A stretch of DNA of 63,498 bases from Trebouxia sp. TZW2008 (lineage: Eukaryota; Chlorophyta; Trebouxiophyceae; Trebouxiales; Trebouxiaceae), in the NCBI GenBank assembly GCA_002118135.1, contig BDIU01000522.1, positions 1-63,498 on the forward strand, in the 5' to 3' direction. The notes under the pieces were generated by a model, which saw only the letters and a program-made list of their open reading frames with translations, made no database searches and was not told the origin of the DNA. Positions 55,861 through 63,498 of this stretch are shown one piece after another. The position numbers were made by a program, and so were the translations under genes. Each line of letters starts with the position of its first letter. The first letter of the stretch is position 1.

Positions 55861-57177
55861 GTTTGACGAATGGGTTTGCGCAAGCCTGTCTGGTCGCTCG
55901 TTTAAGGCAACATACGGGGCGGGGTGCCCTGCGTGCGAGGCACCCGCGCGCGGGGAAAGTACGACCGCTGACAAGCTGTGTGCCGCGGAAAAGTCTCTAG
56001 CCTGAGTGCAGAGGTGTCGACCGGTGTCGCTTTACTGCGTCGCCCAAGACTTTTCGCTAACAACGGCTCCGAAAAGATCTCGGCGGCAACGGGAGGCAGC
56101 GGCTTGCGAGACGGCTCGAACGGCCGGTTTTGCGTGCAGGAGCTTATCCAGATGCTCTGAAAGTAATGCAGTCCGCGTCGGACACAGAACGCGATGGCTT
56201 CCGGCTTCGTAGCGCATCAGAGTCTCCCCTAAGACTTCGACTCCCGGATGCGTCATCGTGCTCACGACTCAGCTCAAGTATTGAGAGCGACTCAATCTGG
56301 ACAGCTGGTCCAATGTCAAATCTTCTGCCCAAAACCGATCTGCCATGGCTACGATGCTATGCCAAGCAACATTGCAACTGCTGTTGAGTTGCTTGTCGGT
56401 CATGCATGCATACAGGTATCAGCAAGCAGGGGATAGATCATCTGAGATCAAGATGGGGTCCAGCGAGTCGCAACTGGGCATGCTGAAGCACAGGCAAGCC
56501 AATTTAAAACGTGTCGATGACAATGGTCCATGACGATTGCTGCAGCTGCAGTCACTGAGTGACATGCAGTCTATGGAACCTCATACCGCAAGTTTTCCCG
56601 ACAGCTGACTTTGCTCAGCTCCCAGATCGCACTGTGTACATCATAGAAGTGCTGCTCCTACTGAGCAACACTGCTGCTAGCCGCAAGCATAAGCACATTG
56701 CACACATCGACAGGTCCACAGCAGCTTGACATAAGAAGCTGATTGGACAGTGTACTCTTTTCGAAGTCACAGGCAGCCCTGATCATGAGCAGCAGCAAGT
56801 AGCAGCAAATTTAAAGCTTACACATTCCATTGGCACAGGCAGTTTCAAATTTGCAGCTGCTCAAGCAAAAACTTACATACAAGCATTTGCTGCCGGATGG
56901 TGTCTGTTGACTGCTGATCAGGCTGAACAAAAGCCTGCAAAGCTAGGAACAGAAGAATCAAACAAAGGAGGGACGCCTGGGGCTAAGCTCCCAAGCTGCA
57001 ATCTAATCAAACAACACATATGTTTTGACCATGGCACAAATCATTAGTGTGAATGTCTGTGCTGATGTACACATGCACATGCCATCTTGCTAGCAACAAT
57101 TACGCCAGCACTGCATGCGCAAACTAGAACCCAATCATGCCCAGAACAAGCTGATCATGAGCTAGCCCCCAAAACTG
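55861..57177. other. EB1-like promoter region and flank of the LBP/BPI gene
   Basis: 55.86-56.25 kb is GC- and CpG-rich, as at other start regions. Plus frames at 55978-56157 and 56130-56387 (Ser/Arg-rich) could be a divergent first exon, but no downstream exon fits. From 56.5 to 57.17 kb I see nothing coding on either strand. Confidence 0.4.
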
Positions 57178-59250
57178 TTATGGAACATAGTAATCGATGT
57201 CTGTTGCAATTGACAGCCACCCATCATGGAACGACATATTAGGTTGCACAAATTGAACAAAAGGTATAAAAGGCAAGCCAATAACATTCTTCAATAGCTG
57301 CCCATTGACCCATGTGTGCACAACGCTGTCAACCAGCTTCAAAATGTTGCCTTGTAATGCAGTTGTGTTAATCTCCCCAACAAAGCTATGTAACCATTGT
57401 ATATCAGTGATGCTGTCAGGCATAACCTCAAACTCGACATTGAGCATTGGAGCAAGGTCTAGCGGCCGCGCCTCCAACCATATGCGCTTGGCACGAATAT
57501 TGTCAAAACTTATACCGAAGGTGAACAATTTCTTGTATCGAAGAGCCGGATCTTTGCTGTCAAGAAAAAAGTCAAATCTTGCATCGCCACTCAACACCAG
57601 GCCTTTGTCGCGGGTGATAGTAAACAAGAGGGTATCCCCGCCAGTGACCACATACAGAATCATGCTGGCATTTGGATACATCAACGGCAAATTGGGTACG
57701 CCCTTTGCCCAAAATTAGTCTGCAATGTCATTTGCAGATCAGCGCTTCTGAATTGTTGTTGCAGAGCATTGTAGATATTGTAAGCCCACAACACACAGTT
57801 GATTGCAACCTCGTCAATGTCTGCTATAAACATTGGCGGCTTGATGCCTTCCCATGTTGGGGGTTGCCAAGTGTCTGTTCTCAGGCATGAACAGTCATAT
57901 GGAACCTGTGCGGGCCAAGCCCTAGGTTGTGCCCAATTCACAACTGTGATGCGGTTCAGCTGAACATATGGATCGCCAGCAAAAGCTATGTTGAATGCCA
58001 GGCCACCCAAGCTTTGCAGAATGTCCACAGCCAAAAATTTGTTGACAGCATTTGGCAACACCTCCGAGATTTGCCTGCACAGAAACTTATGTATTTAAGG
58101 ACACTTAATGACAGGACACTCTCAGTTTGAATACAACGCAATCAGGAACCAAGCAATGTATTCTGACTTGCTGTTCTGCTGATTCTGAGTAAGGACAGTT
58201 TGATGTACTTTACTTGGTAACCAATGCAGTGGTTACAAAGAGAAACCACTGTACAGAACAAGCAACAGAACTGAAAGGGCTTGGTGTCAGCCGTCACAAC
58301 AGGAGGTTCCCGCAAGCAGTGCCCACCCGGCATGCAGAAAGCAGTTTGATGCATGCCACTTGGACAGATCAGATTGTCTCTCAACTTGCTCATGAGCAAA
58401 TAAGAGGGAATCTCTGCCGTTGATGCGCAAGACACGAAATGTTGGGCAGCTATGCTGATGCTAATAGCAATAGTGTGCATTGCTTGCACAGCAATGGCGT
58501 ACACTTGCATTGTGCAAAGAGTGGCACCCTGAGTGGCGCAAGATTGCAAGGGGCTGACCTGCTGATTTCGGCAGCAGCAATCCTGTTGATTTGACTGCCA
58601 AACTTGTTCAGAAGCAGGTTATACAGCCAAGCTAGTGGCGTTTGACTGGTTTGGACACCGACTGCTGGAATGGAAACATATGCTGGTCCTTGGCTAACAA
58701 AGACAAGGTTGCCGTTACTGTCAACTCTTGGTATGAACGAGTAAAGTATTGTAGAGTCTTTGAAATGCAGATCTGCATTGCCCCTCAGAGCAGGAAAGAT
58801 ACCCCTGTAGAGACTGAATTGACATGTCACATCAGCTGTGAGGAGTTGAATCAAATATTCGATGCCACCTTGGGCATTTGTATCAATGCGTGTAATCCTT
58901 GAGCTGTGTGGTAATGAGCTGAGCAAGACGCTGCTGAGGTTGAGAGTGACTGTGCCAATGACAGGAATATCCCAGCTGCTCAGGACGTTGGGAAAGCTGA
59001 TTCTGTCGAAGCCTCGCTGGGCCAGCTCCTGCAGTTTTGCTGAGGAAAACTCGAGGAGTGACTCGGTTGCAGTGCCATGGAAGCCTGGAATCCCAAACTC
59101 AGGCGGCGACACCCTCGACTCGTTCGAGCTCCGACTGGTGGGAGTCCTCAATTGGGCTTAATCCCAGTAGCACTCGGTCTCAGCGAAGCAGCAGGAAAGA
59201 AAAACTCCGCTTGTGCAAGCGCACAGCAGCATGCATATGCGTGCCGTCAT
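57178..59250 (-). CDS. LBP/BPI/CETP-family lipid-binding secreted protein
   Basis: The family has two elongated lipid-binding barrels; animal members bind LPS, and plant LBR proteins are also implicated in LPS response. Main exons are about 59148-58559 and 58074-57178, joined in phase (AEISR|QISEVLPNAVNKF). The N-terminal barrel starts GIPGFHGTATESLLEFSSAK and continues DIPVIGTVTLNLSSVLL; the second has VYIQLN-like DPYVQLNRITVVNW, then VPNLPLMYPNASMILYV. An ATG at 59250 opens a signal-peptide-like stretch (MTARICMLLCACTSGVFLSC). A TAA follows, so a very short intron (about 40 bases, ending CCACCAG) or another exon is needed to reach the barrel. A frame change near 57710 (CAAAGGGCG) is best explained by one missing base, either a sequencing error or a real lesion. 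Confidence 0.82.
58083..58254 (+). mobile_element. MITE copy 8, about 10 bases from an LBP/BPI-gene acceptor
   Basis: The right end agaaaccactgtac is a good terminus; the left end is degenerate (tatgtatttaaggacactta). The core has aggaaccaagcaatgtattc and gattctgagtaaggacagtt. It starts about 10 bases upstream (minus sense) of the exon beginning at 58074. Confidence 0.75.
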
Positions 59251-60490
59251 GTTTGTTGGAAGTCAGAGCCTAGAGCATAGGCGTGAATCAGAAAACCTTT
59301 AATCGCGCAGCGTCAATGGTCAACGGGAGCACACAAAAATAATGAAGTCCCACAGCCCAAGCAGCTCGCTCGGTGCTTGCATAGACCACAGCAGGCAAGC
59401 AGGGCGTGTTGCTTAGCAAAGCTGCTGCGGTTCAGCCATTGCAGGCAAACAGCCGAAGTCCCTGACGCGATATGGCGACAAGTTCAAGCCCTGCGACCTG
59501 CCGAAGACAAAGCTGTGACAACAAACTGCTCCATGCGCTTCTTGCTACTTCTTTCTGGAGATGTCACTTGAGTGCTGACTCGAGAATTGACCCGAAATTA
59601 GCATTGCTATGGCTCACAGCGAGCACAGTTCTCGTGCACCACTGCTTATGCTTCTTGTTAAATGAACGACCTGAGCTGACCGATATAGCCCACTACAGCG
59701 TACGTGCTCTTCATGATTGCACTGCCCTGCCACTTCTGAGCCCAACAGGTCAGCACAATGCTGTGAGTTGACCTTATAGCTCCAAATGCTGTTGGTACAC
59801 CATCCCTGTTGTTCCATCCATTGCCTGGGCTGATTGTATGACACACATTGCACTGCCAATGCTCTAACATTCCCTCTTGTAGATATATATGTTGTTGTGC
59901 GCATTGCTGCAGCTGATTTTACAAACCTGTTACAGTTTGATGTGTCAGCTGAACATGAAGTCATGGGCTGACCCTATAGCCTATCCCACTTTCACGTTGG
60001 TCCACATTGTCATGCACACTACTCATGTTGCCGTCCCAGTACAGTTTGATATGCACCCTGGGTTGACCCTACGGCTCAGATTCTGCTATTGCAGCAATCG
60101 TTTGCTTTTCATGCCTGTGTTGGCCTAGGTGAGTGACAATCCCATGCTGGGTCGCACCGCCGCGCAATTGCATCGTTGCACTGTCAGTATTGACTGCAAG
60201 CAGCATGGGTACTGGCCCGACTGTATCATGCCAGATTCCTGCGCAGTGGTCGATTCGAACTGCAAACAGCACATCGTTGGCGCGGACCATTGTCACTGGT
60301 GTGACAGCAGTGCCTCTTGAAGACGTTTTCAGGTTGATCGGACTCAGGTGCCGTTCGTTGACAGTGAAGCGCGTTTCGCAGCTCCCGAGCGACTTGTTCG
60401 CTGTGATCAGTGTTGACTGAACAGGGTGGCATCTTCTTGCAGGCTGCAGCAACGGTCGTGCGAGCAGCTTTACCCGTTTGCACGGCAATT
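59251..60490. other. Divergent 5' region between LBP/BPI gene and Cys-rich gene
   Basis: 1.2 kb. Three loosely repeated blocks of the form tgac cctatagct ... cagtttgatgt at about 59760-60080 (ttgaccttatagctccaaat, ctgaccctatagcctatccc, ttgaccctacggctcagatt) suggest a ~120-150-bp tandem repeat. No gene is recognised. The 60129-60420 frames have no family match. Confidence 0.4.
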
Positions 60491-63156
60491 ATGTCGCTGC
60501 ACTACCCAAAAGCTCTCTTCGTTATTCTGGTGCGTGCCGTATCAGTAGTTTGTGCGCGAAGGTTGGCTCAGTGCTGGCTACCTAAAAGGGTGTTCTAAGG
60601 CCTTCTCGTGTCCGCTGAGATGCCTTCGTGACGTGTTTGCAGGTCGCTGTCAGCTGTGCGACGCTGATAGCAGGCGATACAGCAGGTTTGTCGATGTATT
60701 TGCTGCCAACAGTACACGGCTGAAAACCTGTCCTGAGCAGTCGATTGCGACCCTTCTGCAGGCACAGCCCGGTCCTTGTTGGCTGGGCTTATCCCTGCAG
60801 GAGCCGCGTGCAAGCTAAATGGTGACCGATGCACCTTGAGCGTTGCACGAATGCGAAAACATCTCTCCAATCCTACCCTGATTTCACAATGTCAAGTCTG
60901 CTCAGCATGTCTTGGCACCATCATGCAGACGTCTTGACAGCAGCCCAGATGGACCTTACATGTGTACTGTCCTCGGTTCAAAGGCACTGCACACACACAC
61001 AGCTGCATTGCTCAGCTTGAACAAATGCTGAGCCATGTATGCTGCAGATACATGCAGCATTTACGCTGCATCAGACTTGGGCTCAACCCACGTCAATCTA
61101 TGCCCAGTTGACACCTCCACAAATGTCGGAATCTGTCCAGATGAACCAGCCGATGGTCCCTGCAACCCTGGAGGTGAACCTTCGACAACATTTCAGACTG
61201 TGCCTTTCTTCAAAAAGGAATGAGGGTCTAAACCTCCTTGGCACTGGGTACTTGCTAGCTTGTACGGCAGACTCGCTTTGTAAAGACTGCTTTGGTGATC
61301 AAAAACTTTGTCCCCACATCAAACTGTCCTTACTCAGAGGGACCATTGCAGTCAGAATGCAGTGGTTGGGGACCAATGGCATTGTCCTTACATCGAGATT
61401 GACCTTCCACTGAGTGTCCAAACAGAAGATAATGTAGCTTGTAATTAGGTACTATCGATGTCAGGTGCGGCAGCATATGCATGAAATTCTGGTCAAGGCC
61501 AAGTGTTGATGTTACGTGTCCATGCAGATATGTGTGCTACCAATGCAACAACATCAGCACCATGTGAAATGATTCCTGAAGATTACGAGACAGGCAGAAA
61601 TTCTGAGGGCTATGGCTGCCCTAAGTTCCCTCCAGGAGCATCATGCTCTCAATTTACTGGTACAGTGACTTCTCATTGTCAGGACTGCTTAGGCCCCCAA
61701 AGAATTTTTCCTGACTGTCCTTACTTGAAGGTAACACTACAGTGAAATCGCAGTGATGGCTACCAGTTGCATTGTCCTTACATTGAGAATGTCCTTACAT
61801 TAAATGTCTTTTTAAAGAGAAGTGACTGTACAAAAATTGTGACTTTCTGGAATGTGACACTCCATTGTTGATGGAAGCTTTGTCCTTCTGCCAGGCAAAA
61901 CATGGCATGCAAGTTTTATTTGACTGTAGCTATGTGCCTACAAGGGAAGAGGCGGCATGAAAATTTGTGTTGACTGAAGCTATGTACCTGCAAGGAAACA
62001 CACATGCACAGCATGACAATCCCTCAGCATCAGTGACTCCATCATTTGCGCAACAGCATGATGTTTGACTGTGGTTTTGCAGGGGACTGTCAGGACAATC
62101 AGGAATGCAATGCCGCCAACACAGACAGTTTTGAATGGAATTGGAGCATTTCTCCAATTGTGGGTGTGTGCGTCACGCCAGTTGCAGCTGGCTCTCCTTG
62201 CACTGTTGGCTATGGTAAGCCATGTCCTTCCAATGATATCTCATTGGATGATGACATCCAATGATGATTATGATGATCATCACATGCATACATCATGTAA
62301 GTAAGCATGACACCATGTTGGCGAACAGTTTTGCAAGGCTTGCTTTCCAGGCTGCCTCTGTAATGCATATCTTCAGCTCACAGTAATGCATCACCTGATA
62401 TGTGCGCAACAGAGCGCTGGCATGTTATAGACCGCTTAAATGTCATGGACATATAGTCATTGCCACTATGTGGCACATGCGGTCAGCTTTGTTGACTGGC
62501 TAAAGCATGTACAATTACTCTCTCTCTCTCTCTCTCTCGCTCTCTCTCGCTGACATTGGTGTGTCAAATGCTCATGTGCAGATATGTGCAGCGGGCAGTC
62601 CAATGGATTCGATGGATTGAGCTTTTGCAATGCCAGCTCATGTCCAGTAGCAAGGCCAGGGATCTACTGCAGCTCAGGGGGTGAGGCCTCATTCCAGAAA
62701 ACAGCCCTTCCTCTCACAAGCCCCCCCCCCCCCANNAAAACCGCCCCTCCCCCCCCAAACCCCCCCCCCCCCAAGCACTCTCCGCTTGGGCCCCCAGGCC
62801 CTCACACCCCTCCCAAACCCCTGAGACCCCCCCTATTCCCCCATCAAGTGAATCAGGGCATGTGCATTCTTTGCAACACTTGAACAAACATGAATGCAGC
62901 AACCCCTGCTGCATTGTTGTTGCATTGATGGGGCTGCTTGTTACATGTTGCCATGCATCGGCGCCAACGCAGAGCTCACAACAAAGACAAGCATGAACTG
63001 GGTGTACGAGCATGCTGCGCAAATGTCATCCCATTTGCCATCTGTGCTGCAGATGTGTGCAGTGACGGCTCGACGGGAACATTCAAATGTGGCGATGACG
63101 GTGGCAAAAGCTGTCTTTACGTGGTTAAAGGCGGAGCTTGTCTTGCGGGGGGGTAG
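60491..63156 (+). CDS. Secreted protein of five four-cysteine modules, one per phase 1-1 exon
   Basis: Seven exons join exactly to 225 codons: 60491-60529, 60643-60685, 61048-61173, 61528-61659, 62083-62214, 62582-62680 and 63053-63156. The first two encode a clear signal peptide (MSLHYPKALFVIL, then VAVSCATLIAGDTA). Each later exon encodes one module of about 33-44 residues with exactly four cysteines. Four of the five begin Asp-x-Cys (DTC, DMC, DMC, DVC) and the third GDC. All internal borders are phase 1, so modules can be added or lost without frame loss. I do not recognise the fold; a cell-wall, extracellular-matrix or defence peptide role is only a guess. More modules could hide in the long first introns. 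The stop TAG at 63154-63156 is next to a possible GTAGGG donor, so the gene could continue. Confidence 0.75.
61253..61412 (+). mobile_element. MITE copy 9 in the Cys-rich gene intron
   Basis: Degenerate left terminus cttgtacggcagactcgctt + tgtaaagac; core agagggaccattgcagtcag, aatgcagtggttggggacca, and right block attgtccttacatcgagatt. It lies 80 bases after the module 1 donor. Confidence 0.7.
61660..61831 (+). mobile_element. MITE copy 10, starts at a Cys-module exon donor
   Basis: Intact termini: GTACAGTGACTTCTCATTGT at the left and AAAGAGAAGTGACTGTAC at the right. The first base is the first intron base after the module 2 exon (ACT G|GTACAG). Pre-insertion sequence with a TA target would read ACTG|GTACAAAAATTG, still a usable donor. 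Confidence 0.88.
62468..62552. repeat. (TC)n microsatellite within a dispersed repeat
   Basis: The second copy of the element at 9715-9800, followed by a purer (CT)n tract with CGCT interruptions. It lies in the Cys-rich gene intron before module 4. Confidence 0.55.
62700..62850. repeat. Poly-C tract with a two-base assembly gap
   Basis: C-rich low-complexity sequence with NN at 62735-62736. It is intronic. The run lengths are unlikely to be reliable. Confidence 0.8.
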
Positions 63157-63427
63157 GGCCCTGCTTCCTGCTGTAAGAAAAATCAGAGTAAAGAAGACCA
63201 ACATTTCCGCAGCGTTTTGTGTCATGTCCAGAGCCTCTATCTCTAGAGGCAGCCCAAGACTGCTGCTCCATCCTGCAATGTCTGCGTTGAAGACCGTCTG
63301 TTGCAAACTGATGCTATTGATGCCAATCCCCCAAAGCCACAGCTTGCGGCATTAGCAGCCATGCTGCCAGCTTGCATCAATAACTAGACACGTGCTGATA
63401 CCTTGTACGATCAATCCATTAATCAAT

Positions 63428-63458
<31 letters not shown>

Positions 63459-63460
63459 TT

Positions 63461-63498
<38 letters not shown>
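63157..63498. other. 3' flank of the Cys-rich gene and (CAAT)n tract at the window end
   Basis: No gene is seen up to 63410. From 63416 to the end the sequence is an almost pure CAAT/AATC tetranucleotide repeat, which probably marks a contig edge. Confidence 0.7.

Noticed and set aside
63416..63498. Possible telomere-like or CRISPR-like repeat at the window end
   Set aside because: It is a simple CAAT tetranucleotide repeat, unlike plant or algal telomeres (TTTAGGG), with no spacers.

Overview
This window is nuclear DNA from a photosynthetic eukaryote, most likely a green alga (Chlorophyta; I cannot place it lower). The evidence is dense spliceosomal introns with GT-AG borders, a plant-lineage SBP-box transcription factor with C-terminal ankyrin repeats, a plant-type exocyst SEC15, an OPR-like/RAP organelle RNA-binding protein, a plant/algal LBP/BPI-like protein and a plant-type MORN protein. 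TAA, TAG and TGA all end clear reading frames (LBP/BPI; HMG-CoA lyase and RAP; eRF1 and RIO1), so the standard code is used and the ulvophyte codes that reassign TAA/TAG do not apply. Most long open frames are shadows. The genes below were rebuilt by joining exons whose intron phases agree and whose translations align with families known from memory.

Layout: SBP-ankyrin factor (-, 845-7645); sparse region; eRF1 (-, 10272-13102) head to head with RIO1 kinase (+, 13538-16616); exocyst SEC15 (-, 17024-28282) head to head with a short Tim17/22-like membrane protein (+, 28893-29792); SYS1 Golgi protein (-, 30172-31881) head to head with mitochondrial HMG-CoA lyase (+, 32274-35683); OPR-like/RAP protein (-, 36801-42096 or further); MORN-repeat protein (-, 43949-53515); EB1-type CH-domain protein (-, from 55860); LBP/BPI-like secreted protein (-, 57178-59250); secreted cysteine-rich modular protein (+, 60491-63156). 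Most are housekeeping genes (translation termination, ribosome maturation, trafficking, leucine breakdown, microtubules). They form no operon-like pathway, but three pairs share short divergent promoters.

Two genome-structure patterns stand out. First, a MITE-like family of about 150-240 bp, with terminal inverted repeats starting GTACAGTGACTT, occurs at least ten times. All ten copies are in introns; three start exactly at a 5' splice site and four more lie within roughly 45 bp of a 3' splice site. Second, many exons are flanked by tandem, usually decayed, copies of their own splice junction ('exon echoes'). These include an exact 134-bp triplication in SEC15 in which every unit keeps an in-frame 78-bp exon with intact AG and GT, a 94-bp triplication at another SEC15 donor, and a 60-bp minisatellite that repeats an acceptor in the RAP gene. 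Together they suggest a genome in which splice junctions are hot spots for both transposon insertion and tandem duplication.
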